Of a stretch of DNA of 64,000 nucleotides, positions 16,429 to 25,914 are shown piece after piece (position 1 is the first letter of the stretch; every line of letters starts with the position of its first letter). The position numbers and the translations under genes are program-made. The notes beneath the pieces are model-generated. The model was not told the origin of the DNA. It ran no database searches and was given only the letters and a program-made list of their open reading frames with translations. Where the stretch lies: positions 248,001 through 312,000 of the forward strand of contig NZ_BMDT01000002.1 of assembly GCF_014635985.1 (NCBI RefSeq). The letters run 5' to 3'. Origin of the DNA: Enterococcus alcedinis. Lineage in GTDB: Bacteria; Bacillota; Bacilli; Lactobacillales; Enterococcaceae.

Positions 16429-17754
16429 TTATAAAATAATAAATGAAAGCGCTAGAACCGTCACTAAGCCAGTGAGAGAAATAATAATACTCGTCAATGG
16501 TAAAACTTTATAGGCCAGTTTTGAGTCCATTTTTGAAGCTGTTACGACTGACCAGAACATATCATCATTTCCGTGGAAGACCATGAATGCACCCGAAGCA
16601 CATGCTAGAAAAATTAAGATGGTGCCTGTAAATGAATCATAGCCCATTGCTGGAATCGCTGGTGCAATAATTGATGTTGCTGTTAATAGCGATACCGTAA
16701 TCGAACCGATAGCTGATCTGAAAATCACACCAATCAAAAAGGGTGTAATTAAACCTAGTGAAGAACCCACCATAATATCGGCTAAAAGATCTTTTAATTC
16801 GGTTGCTTGTAAGACAGCACCAAACGCACTTCCGGCACAAATAATCATTAAAATTTGTGCGCCCGTACGTAATGACGTACCGAAAATACCATCAAACTGC
16901 CAGATGGTATCATCTTTTTCATTTTTCAAACATAAAGCGAGCGCCAATAAGAGACCTAGCGCTAACGCAATTTCCGTTGTGCCGATGATATCTAAAAATC
17001 CGTACACAAATGAGCCCGCACTTAATTTGTCTAGGACAAAAGTTTTGAGCATAATCATTACAACCGGTAATAAAATTGGTGCAATCGCTAATGCAAAGCC
17101 AAATTTGGCTTCAACTTCTTCGACTTGGATATCGGTGTCTGTTTCAGGATAGGGATATTTTTTTCCTAACCATTTTGAACAAAAGTAAAGGACGATTAGT
17201 AATGGAATGGCAAATAACAACGAGACCAAAATCACACGACCAATATCTAGTGATAAGACATTCATCGCAGCCAAAGGCCCAGGCGTCGGTGGGATAAAGG
17301 TTGTCGGGATTAAGCAACCGATACTTAATGAAATAATCATCACCATATAATCAATTTTCGCTTCTTTACTAATTTTTTTAGCTAAAGGAGCTAATAAAAT
17401 GAACGCCGATGAACAAAACACAGGAATTGAAACAATTAAACCGGTTAGTGCTAATCCAACTGAGGCAAATTTCGGTCCGGTAATCGCCACAATTTTTTTG
17501 GCAATGACATCGGTTGCACCACTGACTTCCAGTAAGCCCCCCGTCACTGTTCCAATAATAACGATTAAACCTAAGTTGGCCGTTGCTGAACCCATCGCAT
17601 CCTTCATCAATGTTAAAATCGATAAAAAACCAATTTTAGACAATAATCCATAAACAAAAGAGACGGTCAACAAAGCGAAAAATGGGTGTAACTTTACTTT
17701 AACACTTAAGAAAATTAAGACCAGAATTGATATAACTAACGCAAGAGCTGCCAT
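16429..17754 (-). CDS. dsdX: GntP-family permease, probable D-serine transporter (DsdX-like)
   Basis: A 441-residue permease with about 12 to 13 membrane helices of the GntP family (gluconate, glycerate and D-serine carriers). Family features include the TGGLLEVSGATDVIAKKI segment near 70, PTFIPPTPGPLAAMN near 150, and FHGNDDMFWSV near 385. Family membership alone leaves the substrate open. The gene lies 18 bases after a D-serine dehydratase gene, which points to D-serine uptake by proton symport. A gluconate carrier is the alternative, but no gluconate kinase is nearby. Confidence 0.8.
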   Translation of the reverse strand: MAALALVISILVLIFLSVKVKLHPFFALLTVSFVYGLLSKIGFLSILTLMKDAMGSATANLGLIVIIGTVTGGLLEVSGATDVIAKKIVAITGPKFASVGLALTGLIVSIPVFCSSAFILLAPLAKKISKEAKIDYMVMIISLSIGCLIPTTFIPPTPGPLAAMNVLSLDIGRVILVSLLFAIPLLIVLYFCSKWLGKKYPYPETDTDIQVEEVEAKFGFALAIAPILLPVVMIMLKTFVLDKLSAGSFVYGFLDIIGTTEIALALGLLLALALCLKNEKDDTIWQFDGIFGTSLRTGAQILMIICAGSAFGAVLQATELKDLLADIMVGSSLGLITPFLIGVIFRSAIGSITVSLLTATSIIAPAIPAMGYDSFTGTILIFLACASGAFMVFHGNDDMFWSVVTASKMDSKLAYKVLPLTSIIISLTGLVTVLALSFIIL

Positions 17755-17772
17755 AATGCCATTTTCTCCGTT

Positions 17773-19065
17773 CTATTTTGATAGGAAGTTTTTTCCAGTT
17801 TCATAGTAGTGATCCATTTCTTCTTTTGGAACCATGTTACCGCCTGTTCCCCAAATAATATGTGTCCCCGTTTTAACGATTGCTTCTTGCCCACCTAATT
17901 TTTTGTTAAGGTCCACAAATGATGCCACACCTGCTGTTGCAGAAGGCTCAACAAAAATCGATTCTGCATCTGCCAAAACAGTTAAATATTCGTATAAACG
18001 ATCATCTTTCACTGTTGTTTCTGCGTATAAAATTGGTTTAATTACTTTTCCTACTAGGTTAGATGCACGCCCTACCGCTAAACCATCCGCTGCTGTTTTA
18101 CCATCAATTCCTAAATCATTGACTGAAATCTCATCATTTAATCCTGTATACAGTCCGAGCAACATACATGGCGCATGCGTTGGCTCAACGAAGACGATTT
18201 TGACACTTGGTCCGAAAACAGTAATCAAACCAAATGCGACACCACCGGGGCTTCCGCCAACACCACAAGGAAGGTAAACAAATAATGGGTTTTCTTCGGA
18301 GACAGTAATATTCGCCTCTTTAAATTGTTGTTTCAAGCGCAATGCTGCAACGGCATAGCCTAAGAATAAATCTCTTGAGCCTTCATCATCAACGAAATGA
18401 CACATTTCATCTTTTTCTGCTTCTTGACGTCCTAGTGTTACTGCTTTACTGAAGTCCCCTTCATGCTCAACAACAATCACTCCTTTTGAACGTAATAAAT
18501 CTTTTTTCCAAGCTTTCGCATCATTAGACATATGAACCGTTGTTGAAAATCCAAGTTTTGCCCCCATAATACCAATACTTAGACCTAAGTTCCCAGTTGA
18601 TCCCACCGCAATTCCGTATTGACCAAATAACGCTTTAAATTCATCGCTATCTAATTTACGGTAATCATCGGTAAGGGAGAAATCCCCTGATTCTAGTGCA
18701 ACTTTTTCTGCGAATTTCAAAACCTCATAAATACCACCACGAGCTTTGATTGAACCTGAAATAGGTAAATCATTGTCACATTTTAAGTACAATTTCCCAT
18801 CCAATTCAACCGAATCTTTTTCTTCTAACGCTGCTAACATGTTTGGTACTTCTACCAATTTTGATTCAATAATACCATTTGTTGACGCTGTTTCTGGAAA
18901 TACTTGTGCAATGTAAGGAGCAAAACGTTCTAAACGTTCCGATGCATCTTCAATATCTGCTAGATTAAAAAACGTTTCACCTTCTTGACCGTAGTAAGGA
19001 TTTTTCCAACATACCTCTTTGTAATCTTTCAATTCAGTTAAAAAATCGTCCATTTTAATTTTCAT
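17773..19065 (-). CDS. dsdA: D-serine ammonia-lyase (dehydratase)
   Basis: A 430-residue fold-type II PLP enzyme that converts D-serine to pyruvate and ammonia. The PLP Lys lies in [14 protein letters not shown] near residue 111. The phosphate-binding glycine loop appears as [10 protein letters not shown] near 260, and [13 protein letters not shown] near 150 binds the substrate carboxylate. Length and motifs match DsdA rather than threonine dehydratase, which lacks this N-terminal extension (ANPYYGQ-type WKNPYYG near 20). The ATG follows AAAGGTAGG. It is the first gene of a dsdA-dsdX operon, divergent from an XRE-cupin regulator. It detoxifies and uses D-serine. Confidence 0.9.
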   Translation of the reverse strand: MKIKMDDFLTELKDYKEVCWKNPYYGQEGETFFNLADIEDASERLERFAPYIAQVFPETASTNGIIESKLVEVPNMLAALEEKDSVELDGKLYLKCDNDLPISGSIKARGGIYEVLKFAEKVALESGDFSLTDDYRKLDSDEFKALFGQYGIAVGSTGNLGLSIGIMGAKLGFSTTVHMSNDAKAWKKDLLRSKGVIVVEHEGDFSKAVTLGRQEAEKDEMCHFVDDEGSRDLFLGYAVAALRLKQQFKEANITVSEENPLFVYLPCGVGGSPGGVAFGLITVFGPSVKIVFVEPTHAPCMLLGLYTGLNDEISVNDLGIDGKTAADGLAVGRASNLVGKVIKPILYAETTVKDDRLYEYLTVLADAESIFVEPSATAGVASFVDLNKKLGGQEAIVKTGTHIIWGTGGNMVPKEEMDHYYETGKNFLSK

Positions 19066-19163
19066 GACTATTCCTACCTTTCGACTATTCGTCTCTTTAT
19101 TTTTTATTTTCTTTGCTGATCGTCTGAAACATTCCGCTTAAGTCTTTAAAAATCTGCTAAAAT

Positions 19164-19192
19164 TCTATATAATTAACAAAATGGATATTCAA
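19164..19192 (-). promoter_or_regulatory. Likely promoter of the D-serine operon in the 19066-19367 gap
   Basis: On the minus strand TTGAAT, a 17-base spacer and TATAGA lie about 100 bases before dsdA. The surrounding gap of about 300 bases is AT-rich and holds no gene; it must also carry the promoter and operator of the divergent regulator at 19368. Confidence 0.4.
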
Positions 19193-19367
19193 TGAAATTT
19201 AACAGATGAATTCTTTTTATAAAAATCTTTATACAGGTATTTTTTGAACTTTCGAGAATATTTTGTTAACGATTTCAAAAAAAGAATACCACATAAGCAT
19301 ACAAGTGTAAAGTGAAATTGAACACTCGTTAAATACAATTGAACGAAAAAGAGAATAGAGGGGTTTT

Positions 19368-19913
19368 ATGGAATCAATTGATATTGGGAAAAAAATTGAA
19401 AAATATCGAAAAGAAAAAGAATATAGTATGCGAGAATTGTCTCGAATCACAGGAATCACACCTTCAATGTTAAGTCAGATTGAACGAGGATTAGCAAATC
19501 CATCGATCCAAACACTGAAGACATTGTCAAAAGCTTTGAACGTTCCCATCTTTTATTTTTTCTTAGAAGAGAATCGGACAGAGAACTTAATTGTGCGTCA
19601 CAATGAGCGAAGAAATATAAGCGTTGGTGATATCACGTATGAACTATTATCACCCGATCTTTCTGGTGAGCTAGAAACAATTATTATGACTGTGCCTAGT
19701 AATACTCTTTCTTCTGACTCACCCATCGGTCACAAAGGCGAAGAAATTGCCTACGTGATGGAAGGAAAAATTGTTTTATATTTAGAAGAAACAAAATACA
19801 TCTTAGAAGTTGGTGATACCGTTAAAATCCCCCCCTTTATGAATCACAAGTGGGAAAACAATACCGATCAAGCTGTTAAAATCATTTTCTCTGTCACACC
19901 CGCCGTTTTTTAA
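19368..19913 (+). CDS. XRE-cupin regulator of the D-serine operon
   Basis: A 181-residue regulator. Residues 6-60 form an XRE helix-turn-helix (EYSMRELSRITGITPSMLSQIERGLANPS), and residues 105-178 a cupin (GHKGEEIAYVMEGKIVLYLE, then PPFMNHKWENN) that could bind a small ligand. The architecture matches the SutR/PuuR group. Known D-serine loci usually use the LysR-type DsdC, so this pairing is atypical. Its divergent position, about 300 bases from dsdA, is the evidence for control of dsdA-dsdX. AGAGGGG precedes the ATG. Confidence 0.82.
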   Translation: MESIDIGKKIEKYRKEKEYSMRELSRITGITPSMLSQIERGLANPSIQTLKTLSKALNVPIFYFFLEENRTENLIVRHNERRNISVGDITYELLSPDLSGELETIIMTVPSNTLSSDSPIGHKGEEIAYVMEGKIVLYLEETKYILEVGDTVKIPPFMNHKWENNTDQAVKIIFSVTPAVF

Positions 19914-19925
19914 ATATAAACAAAC

Positions 19926-19966
19926 AAGCAGGCAGCCAGACCTTTTTCGTCTAGCTACCTGCTTTT
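19926..19966 (+). terminator. Terminator after the XRE-cupin regulator
   Basis: AAGCAGG-AGC-AGAC pairs with GTCT-GCT-CCTGCTT with two mismatches and a CTTTTTC loop, followed by T-rich sequence. Confidence 0.75.
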
Positions 19967-20043
19967 AACTGCTTCACACTTACCTCGAGCAAAGCGCTAT
20001 TTTTTGCACCTTGGGGTATAATTGTTTAAAAGGGGGTTTTTCT

Positions 20044-20505
20044 ATGAATCAATGGTCTCGTGTTTTTCGTTCTTTGAAGCATATGATTGCTTCGCTTGCC
20101 TTAATTGCTATTTTTTTATTTATCATCAAACGAATTATCAATTTATTTTTATTTCGAGTGTCTGAACAAGCTGTCTTACTTGAAATCTTAAAAATTGATT
20201 TCGAAGAATTGTTTTTACTCGGAATTTTCTTGATTCCTCTATTTTTCAGCATATTTCTTGTAAGTGGACTGATGATTTTTATTGCAGGAAAACTGTTTAA
20301 TTGGACAAAAGAACAAGTAACGCGCCTAATTTTATTTGCTGAGAAGTTATGTGTAGCGCTTTTCCCTACTTTTTTACTCGCAGGTTCACTCGATACCGAT
20401 TCATTCGTAACCATGACGAGTATCATTTCTTTCTTCGCCATTTTTTCATTTGTTTTTAAAGCAAATATTTTTGAAAAATCAGTACCTGAACACAAAAAAC
20501 CGTGA
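20044..20505 (+). CDS. Hypothetical small membrane protein
   Basis: Not recognised. A 153-residue protein with about four hydrophobic segments (near 15-33, 50-75, 95-112 and 120-140) and short charged ends. A perfect TATAAT at 20017-20022 lies just upstream, overlapping the earlier in-frame codons. The ATG at 20044, seven bases after AAAAGGGGG, is therefore the start. It converges on the membrane XRE regulator gene, with a shared terminator, and has no clear operon partner. Confidence 0.6.
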   Translation: MNQWSRVFRSLKHMIASLALIAIFLFIIKRIINLFLFRVSEQAVLLEILKIDFEELFLLGIFLIPLFFSIFLVSGLMIFIAGKLFNWTKEQVTRLILFAEKLCVALFPTFLLAGSLDTDSFVTMTSIISFFAIFSFVFKANIFEKSVPEHKKP

Positions 20506-20527
20506 CCCAAAAAGGACACGGTTTTTT
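20494..20527. terminator. Bidirectional terminator between 20505 and 20533
   Basis: AAAAAACCGTG at 20494-20504 pairs with CACGGTTTTTT at 20517-20527. The left arm lies inside the last codons of the membrane protein gene. Confidence 0.88.
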
Positions 20528-20532
20528 ATTTT

Positions 20533-21522
20533 CTAGTTGTCTAGCTTATTCTTATTGATTGTTTCAGAGATAATCGCGATGATACCGAATAAAACCCCAG
20601 CGACAGGATAAATAATCCAGCTTCTCTCCCAATCATTCGTCAAGAAACTATAGCCAAGATAGCCTGCAACAACAATTAACCAATAGACTCCAGCAATTGG
20701 TTCTAAAAAACCACGACTGGCTTTTTTACTGCGGCTGTATTCCCCTTCTTGTAGTAATTTCTCATAACTCGACCATTTCATTTCTGTTTCAATAATAATA
20801 TAGACGCCAATCGCAACTAAAATCAGCGTTAGAGCGACTCCGAGAAAGACAATCCCTTCGGTTCCAACTAAAATACTACTCACGACAATCGGCAAAACTG
20901 CTAGGATACAACACATCACACCAATCACCATTAAACGTGTATGTGATCGCTCGTATTCTCTTTTTCGTTTGTTGACCATATCGGTGACGCCATATTTTGT
21001 TTCAAAAATTTCAGTTTCTAAAAATTCGTAAGCTTCTAATTGTTTGCCACCTGTAATAAATAAACCAACCGCACTTGCGACCATCACTAATAAAACGACA
21101 ATTGCGATGCTTAATGTGAATGCTTCTGAGATTAAAAACCAAATAGCCGTTCGATTCGCTAAAGAAAGCATTAATAAAAATGGTGATAGAATACAAAGGA
21201 AAACACCAAAAGCAATTTTTCCACCTGCTGATTCTGATTTGTCTAGATAATCATTCGCCTCTTCTAATGATATCGTACGTAAAGGTTTTTCATTAAAATC
21301 TACCTCTACTTTTTCCTGCGTTTCACTGTATTCTTCCTTCAATAAATAATCAATGCTTACGTCAAAAATTTGACTCATTTGAATGATCTTCTCCACGTCT
21401 GGAATCGATTGTCCACCTTCCCATTTGGATACAGATTGACGCGACACATTTAACTGTTCAGCCAAGTCCTCTTGTGTCCACCCAGATTTTTTTCTTAAGG
21501 CAATAATTTTATCTCCCAACAT
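20533..21522 (-). CDS. Membrane-anchored XRE-family regulator
   Basis: A 329-residue protein that joins an N-terminal XRE helix-turn-helix (about 3-58, with GWTQEDLAEQLNVSRQSVSKWEGG) to a membrane part with about six helices (near 102-122, 128-155, 200-225, 230-248, 280-300 and 305-325). Such proteins are common in Firmicutes; they probably sense the envelope and bind DNA at the membrane. The ATG at 21522 follows AAAGGAG by eight bases. It is transcribed divergently from gpmI. Its target is unknown. Confidence 0.8.
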   Translation of the reverse strand: MLGDKIIALRKKSGWTQEDLAEQLNVSRQSVSKWEGGQSIPDVEKIIQMSQIFDVSIDYLLKEEYSETQEKVEVDFNEKPLRTISLEEANDYLDKSESAGGKIAFGVFLCILSPFLLMLSLANRTAIWFLISEAFTLSIAIVVLLVMVASAVGLFITGGKQLEAYEFLETEIFETKYGVTDMVNKRKREYERSHTRLMVIGVMCCILAVLPIVVSSILVGTEGIVFLGVALTLILVAIGVYIIIETEMKWSSYEKLLQEGEYSRSKKASRGFLEPIAGVYWLIVVAGYLGYSFLTNDWERSWIIYPVAGVLFGIIAIISETINKNKLDN

Positions 21523-21749
21523 TTCAAACACTCCTTTTTCATCTCTTTGAAAGTGACGCTCCTTCTTTTCACTATAATTATACCGTCTTTTATGCGATTA
21601 CGACAAGAAAGTCTACTAGTCAAGTTGTCAACTGGTGGTTGCAGTCGTGTCAAATCAACGATTGCTATTCCAAAATTCGCATTAAAAAGTTCTTAACTCT
21701 TTTTAGCCAGACCTAGAAAAATAATAGAAAAAGTGCTATTATTAAAGTG

Positions 21750-21769
21750 ATATTGTTTCACAATATAAT
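21750..21769 (+). promoter_or_regulatory. gpmI -10 region with overlapping palindromic operator
   Basis: The perfect inverted repeat ATATTGT-TTC-ACAATAT (21750-21766) overlaps a consensus TATAAT (21764-21769), 35 bases before the gpmI start. This position would let a repressor block RNA polymerase. Which protein binds is not shown. Confidence 0.45.
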
Positions 21770-21803
21770 GAAAAGTTTCATTTAAATTTAGGAGGATATT
21801 TCC

Positions 21804-23333
21804 ATGACGAAACATGTACCTGTTGCTCTAATTATTTTAGACGGTTTTGGCTTACGAAACGAAACAGTTGGAAATGCTGTTGCGCTAGCAAACAAACCAA
21901 ACTTTGATCGTTACTATAACCAATACCCACACACACAGTTAAAAGCTTCTGGCTTAGATGTCGGTTTGCCTGATGGTCAAATGGGTAACTCTGAAGTCGG
22001 TCACACAAACATTGGTGCCGGCCGTGTCGTTTACCAAAGTTTAACTCGTGTAGACAAAGCGATTTTGGACAATGAATTTGAAAAAAACCCTGCAATTAAT
22101 CAAGTCATGAATCACGTAAAAGAAAATGATTCAAAATTACACCTTTTTGGTTTATTATCAGACGGTGGCGTTCATAGCCATATTAACCACATTCTCGAAA
22201 CCGTTCGTGTGGCCAAAGAAAAAGGCTTAAAAAATATTTTCTTACACATCTTCATGGATGGACGTGACGTTTCACCAACTTCTGGTAAATCTTACGTGCA
22301 ACAATTAGATGCTGCTCTTGCTGAATTAAACTTTGGTGAAGTCGCGTCAATCTCTGGTCGTTACTATGCAATGGATCGTGACACTCGTTGGGAACGCGTA
22401 GAACAAGCTTACAACGTGATTGTTCATGGACAAGGACCAAAAGCTGCTTCTGCCCTTGAAGTCGTTGAAGCAAGCTATGCCAAAAAAGTTTTCGATGAAT
22501 TCATCGAACCAGTTGTGATTGAAAAAGACGGTCAACCTGTTGCAACAATCGACGACAAAGACGGTATCATCTTTGCGAACTTCCGCCCTGACCGTGCAAT
22601 TCAATTATCTCAAGCATTAACACAACCAGAGTGGGATCACTTTGACCGTGGTGCGAAAAAAGATATCGAGTTAGTAACAATGACTTTCTACTCACCAACA
22701 ATCGTTGCAACAGCAGCTTTTGAACCAACAGAAATGAAAAACGGTATCGGTGAAGTCTTATCAAATGCTGGATTAAGACAATTACGTATTGCTGAAACAG
22801 AAAAATACCCACACGTAACATTCTTTATGAATGGTGGTCGCAACGATGAATTCCCTGGAGAAGATCGTATTTTAATTCCTTCACCAAAAGTGGCAACTTA
22901 TGACTTACAACCAGAAATGAGTGCCTATGAAGTAACGGATGCATTAGTTGCTGATATCGAAGCGGGAAATCACGAAGCGATTATCTTAAACTACGCAAAC
23001 CCTGATATGGTTGGTCACTCTGGTATGGTTGAACCAACCATCAAAGCAATCGAAGCTGTTGATGAAGGTTTAGGTCGTGTCGTTGATGCAATCTTAGCTC
23101 GTGGTGGTTACGCAATTATCACTGCTGACCACGGAAATGCGGAAACATTATTTGACGAAAACGGCGAGCCACATACTGCTCATACAACAGTACCAGTTCC
23201 TGTAATCGTAACGAAAAATGATGTAACATTACGTGAAGACGGTCGCTTATCAGACTTGGCACCAACAATGTTAGACTTATTAGACGTTGAAAAACCAGCT
23301 GAAATGACAGGAACAACTTTAATTATTAAATAA
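21804..23333 (+). CDS. gpmI: 2,3-bisphosphoglycerate-independent phosphoglycerate mutase
   Basis: A 509-residue glycolytic enzyme that interconverts 3- and 2-phosphoglycerate, with two manganese ions. The alkaline-phosphatase-like domain starts with [10 protein letters not shown] and carries the phospho-Ser in [14 protein letters not shown] (about 62). The inserted transferase domain has [14 protein letters not shown] and [11 protein letters not shown]. The C-terminal metal ligands appear in [11 protein letters not shown] and TADHGNAE. Full length for the family. The gene is monocistronic here, between its own promoter and a terminator, not inside a gap-pgk-tpi-eno cluster. The ribosome site is AGGAGG. 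Confidence 0.97.
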   Translation: MTKHVPVALIILDGFGLRNETVGNAVALANKPNFDRYYNQYPHTQLKASGLDVGLPDGQMGNSEVGHTNIGAGRVVYQSLTRVDKAILDNEFEKNPAINQVMNHVKENDSKLHLFGLLSDGGVHSHINHILETVRVAKEKGLKNIFLHIFMDGRDVSPTSGKSYVQQLDAALAELNFGEVASISGRYYAMDRDTRWERVEQAYNVIVHGQGPKAASALEVVEASYAKKVFDEFIEPVVIEKDGQPVATIDDKDGIIFANFRPDRAIQLSQALTQPEWDHFDRGAKKDIELVTMTFYSPTIVATAAFEPTEMKNGIGEVLSNAGLRQLRIAETEKYPHVTFFMNGGRNDEFPGEDRILIPSPKVATYDLQPEMSAYEVTDALVADIEAGNHEAIILNYANPDMVGHSGMVEPTIKAIEAVDEGLGRVVDAILARGGYAIITADHGNAETLFDENGEPHTAHTTVPVPVIVTKNDVTLREDGRLSDLAPTMLDLLDVEKPAEMTGTTLIIK

Positions 23334-23339
23334 TCAATA

Positions 23340-23386
23340 AAAAACCCTTGAGGCAGCCCGCATACTGGCTACTTCAAGGGTTTTTT
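23340..23386 (+). terminator. gpmI terminator
   Basis: AAAACCCTTGA and its complement TCAAGGGTTTT enclose a second imperfect stem and are followed by a T-run, a few bases after the stop. Confidence 0.85.
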
Positions 23387-23486
23387 CGTTATAAATCATG
23401 TGTAATTCCCTCAATTTAAATCAACTACGATCTATGTGGTCTACGATATTTTTTAACGTAATCGGATAGAAAGAGTTCAGTACATA

Positions 23487-23942
23487 CTATTTTTTAAACA
23501 TAAATGATTTTGCATTTTCGCCATAGCTCTTTTCACCAGTTTTAATAAATCCTAACTTTTCATAGAAATAATGATTACTAATTGAGTAGCTTGGTGTTTC
23601 TACTATCCAGTCATCGTTACCATAGAGCTCCTCCATTTGGCTCCATATTTTTTTGCCATAGCCCTGTCCGATATACTTTGGTAGGACACAAAAATATCTG
23701 ACTTCCCTTTTATTGATATCGACTGATATAAAAGCCAGCTCACAATCTTCTGTGTAAACAAGATACGAATGACTACCATCATTCAACACCTTATTGGCTA
23801 TTTCACCACTATCATACCCTTTAGGTCCATCTTCTGCACCTTCACCAAAATACAACTGTGTATCATAATTAAATGATTTTGTTAATATATTAGTTATCGC
23901 TTCACTATCCTCGACTCTAATTCTCTTTAGATTCAATTTCAT
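23487..23942 (-). CDS. GNAT-family N-acetyltransferase
   Basis: A 151-residue acetyl-CoA-dependent acetyltransferase. The beta4-alpha3 acetyl-CoA loop appears as YIGQGYGKKIWSQM, preceded by the strand REVRYFCVLP and followed by YFYEKLGFIKTGE. Substrate unknown. The ATG at 23942 was chosen because the GTG at 23951 is only two bases after the AAGGAAG site. It is one of five unrelated-looking GNAT genes in this window. Confidence 0.78.
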   Translation of the reverse strand: MKLNLKRIRVEDSEAITNILTKSFNYDTQLYFGEGAEDGPKGYDSGEIANKVLNDGSHSYLVYTEDCELAFISVDINKREVRYFCVLPKYIGQGYGKKIWSQMEELYGNDDWIVETPSYSISNHYFYEKLGFIKTGEKSYGENAKSFMFKK

Positions 23943-24076
23943 TCTAGTCACATCTTCCTTATTATTGATCCTCTTTACTAAATCCCGATAAAGATTGAAT
24001 CGTTCCTTTTCTCTTTTGAATAAGTATACTATTTTTCAATCAGACTCAATAGTCCGAAATCTTTAATTTATATAAT

Positions 24077-24126
24077 AAAAGACGATAAAAGGTTTGAATA
24101 AATCTCCTTTTATCGTCTTTGTTTTA
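24077..24126. terminator. Terminator downstream of mhqD
   Basis: AAAAGACGATAAAAGG pairs with CCTTTTATCGTCTTT. It is flanked by an A-rich and a T-rich side, so it can end the mhq operon on the minus strand. Confidence 0.85.
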
Positions 24127-24723
24127 TTATGAGTTGATCAATGCTTTCGCTTGCTCTATTTCTTCATAAACTAATTGGTGTCCATAGTGATGAACCAACG
24201 TTTCAACTTGAATATTTGCAGCTTTTAGCTGTTCGTGTAATTGATTGAATTGATCGATTGTAATATATGGATCGTTATCACCGCTCGTAATAAACATCTG
24301 CAAGTTCGGTTGCTCTTTAAACGGAATCTCTGAACGAACCGGTGATGGATGGAACAACAAGGCATTTTTAATTGGTAAGTCTTGGAATTCTTTAAAAACA
24401 TTCACTGCTAAGTTCGCCCCGTTTGAATAACCGACAACCGTAATGGTAAAATCTTCCAATCCGTAATGTTTAATCATTTTTTCTAGGGTGTCCTTAAAAT
24501 CGTAAGTCGCACTTGCTAAGCTTCTTAAATCAAAACTACCATCGCTATAGCGAGCGAAGTAGCGCGCCATGCCTTGTTCTTCGACTTCGCCTTGGAAACC
24601 GATTAAAGCTGCTTCTGGGTCTAATTTTTGGCCGATTTCAAATAGACTCGATGCACTGCCACCCGTTCCGTGTAATAATACAATGGCATGTTTATTTTTT
24701 CCTGGAATATGAATATGTCTCAT
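24127..24723 (-). CDS. mhqD: Alpha/beta hydrolase, MhqD-like
   Basis: A 198-residue cytosolic serine hydrolase of the carboxylesterase/phospholipase group. The oxyanion motif is LLHGTGG (about 17), the nucleophile Ser lies in GYSNGAN (about 104), and the acid Asp and His in SGDNDPY and HYGHQL. It lies 12 bases after the ring-cleaving dioxygenase gene. The same pair is mhqO-mhqD in Bacillus, where it belongs to the quinone and azo-compound stress regulon. It may hydrolyse the ring-fission product; its true substrate is not established. Confidence 0.85.
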   Translation of the reverse strand: MRHIHIPGKNKHAIVLLHGTGGSASSLFEIGQKLDPEAALIGFQGEVEEQGMARYFARYSDGSFDLRSLASATYDFKDTLEKMIKHYGLEDFTITVVGYSNGANLAVNVFKEFQDLPIKNALLFHPSPVRSEIPFKEQPNLQMFITSGDNDPYITIDQFNQLHEQLKAANIQVETLVHHYGHQLVYEEIEQAKALINS

Positions 24724-24735
24724 GATCGAACTCCT

Positions 24736-25836
24736 TTACTTTGTTTTAACGAGTTGATGACGTAGACGATTTAACTCGTTCTCTTCTTCTTGCATCAATT
24801 CACGTTCATTTTTAATTGCTTTTAATTCGTCAATTTTTTCTTTAATTTCCGCTTTTTTTTGTAACACATCGTACTCATAGCGATCACGATAACCGTACTC
24901 GCGCATTTTCGTAATTGGTTCTACTTCCACGGGCATTAAGTTCGCTTTGATTTCTTCTGTCTGATCGATAAAGTGCGGTGGAATTAATAACGTTGAGCCT
25001 AAATTTTCAACTGTTTCATCTAGCGTAACTCCTGGTCCTTCAGTCGCCAGCTCGATTAAAATGCCACCTTTTTCTCTGAAGTACAATGCTTGGAAATATT
25101 TTCTGTTTTTAACTTCTGTTGGTAAATAACCAGCTTTAATTAATTTTTCACGCCAATCATGAATTTCAGCAGCTGTCACTTTTAAGGCGATATGGTGAAC
25201 AGCACCAATTCCCATTCGGCCACGTCCACGTGTTTTTTTATTCAATTCAATCACGCCACCTAAATCATCGCTGACTTTTAATTGAATAAACTCTTCATCT
25301 TCATCGATTTTTTCATAACCCATGATATTGGTCAATAAGTCGAGTGTTTTATCCGGTTCTCCTGAGTAAAGTGCGGCATTATGAATACCGATAAACGCAT
25401 TTTCTTTTTTAACGCCATTGTATTCCCAAGACATTTCAGACCCGTAGTCGCCTTCAATAAATTCTAACTCCAACCCATCTGGATCTCTAAAACCAATCCG
25501 GCGTTTATTAAAACGTGTGTATTCAAAATAAGGAATATCAAACTGTCTAAAACGGTCGCGCCAAAAGTCAAAACTATCCGGTGCGATTGCGTAACTTGCG
25601 ACACCAACTTGCCCGTCACCTATTCTACCTTCTACCGCGTCCGTCCAAGGAAAAGTTGTCACCAAACCAGTACTTGCATCAGTATTTCCATAGTATAGGT
25701 GGTAATTTTCTTTATCATCAAAGTTTAATGTTTTTTTGACTAAACGTAATCCTAAAAAGCCTGCATAAAAGTCCGCATTACGTTGTGCGTGACCTACGAT
25801 TGATGAAATATGATGAATCCCTGTTGTTTTTAACAT
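24736..25836 (-). CDS. mhqO: Ring-cleaving dioxygenase, MhqO-like, with extra C-terminal coil
   Basis: A 366-residue extradiol dioxygenase-type protein of the vicinal oxygen chelate family. Two VOC modules are visible: residues 4-135 (GIHHISSIVGHAQRNADFY to LEFIEGD) and 150-275 (GIHNAALYSG, GAVHHIALKV, ILIELATEGPG). The His and Glu ligands for one metal come from these strands. After about residue 310 a highly charged, probably coiled-coil tail of about 50 residues extends beyond the usual family end. It likely opens hydroquinone or catechol rings. It is the first gene of the mhqO-mhqD operon, behind a palindrome-overlapped promoter. Confidence 0.87.
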   Translation of the reverse strand: MLKTTGIHHISSIVGHAQRNADFYAGFLGLRLVKKTLNFDDKENYHLYYGNTDASTGLVTTFPWTDAVEGRIGDGQVGVASYAIAPDSFDFWRDRFRQFDIPYFEYTRFNKRRIGFRDPDGLELEFIEGDYGSEMSWEYNGVKKENAFIGIHNAALYSGEPDKTLDLLTNIMGYEKIDEDEEFIQLKVSDDLGGVIELNKKTRGRGRMGIGAVHHIALKVTAAEIHDWREKLIKAGYLPTEVKNRKYFQALYFREKGGILIELATEGPGVTLDETVENLGSTLLIPPHFIDQTEEIKANLMPVEVEPITKMREYGYRDRYEYDVLQKKAEIKEKIDELKAIKNERELMQEEENELNRLRHQLVKTK

Positions 25837-25858
25837 ATTGTTTCCTCCGTTTCTCTAT

Positions 25859-25893
25859 ATTCGTATATTATTACGAATTCGAAAGGTATTCAA
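25859..25893 (-). promoter_or_regulatory. mhqO promoter with overlapping MarR-type palindrome
   Basis: On the minus strand TTGAAT, a 17-base spacer and TAATAT form a promoter (plus 25888-25893 and 25865-25870). The perfect repeat ATTCGTA-6-TACGAAT (25859-25865 and 25872-25878) covers its -10 box, about 23 to 42 bases before the ATG. In Bacillus the mhq genes are repressed by the MarR-family MhqR, so a similar repressor is expected; none is encoded nearby. Confidence 0.5.
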
Positions 25894-25914
25894 CAAATAT
25901 GCTCACACTGTATA

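Noticed and set aside
16443-16456. TGAAAGCGCTAGAA, partly cre-like.
   Set aside because: It lies inside the end of the GntP permease coding sequence and mismatches the right half of the cre consensus.
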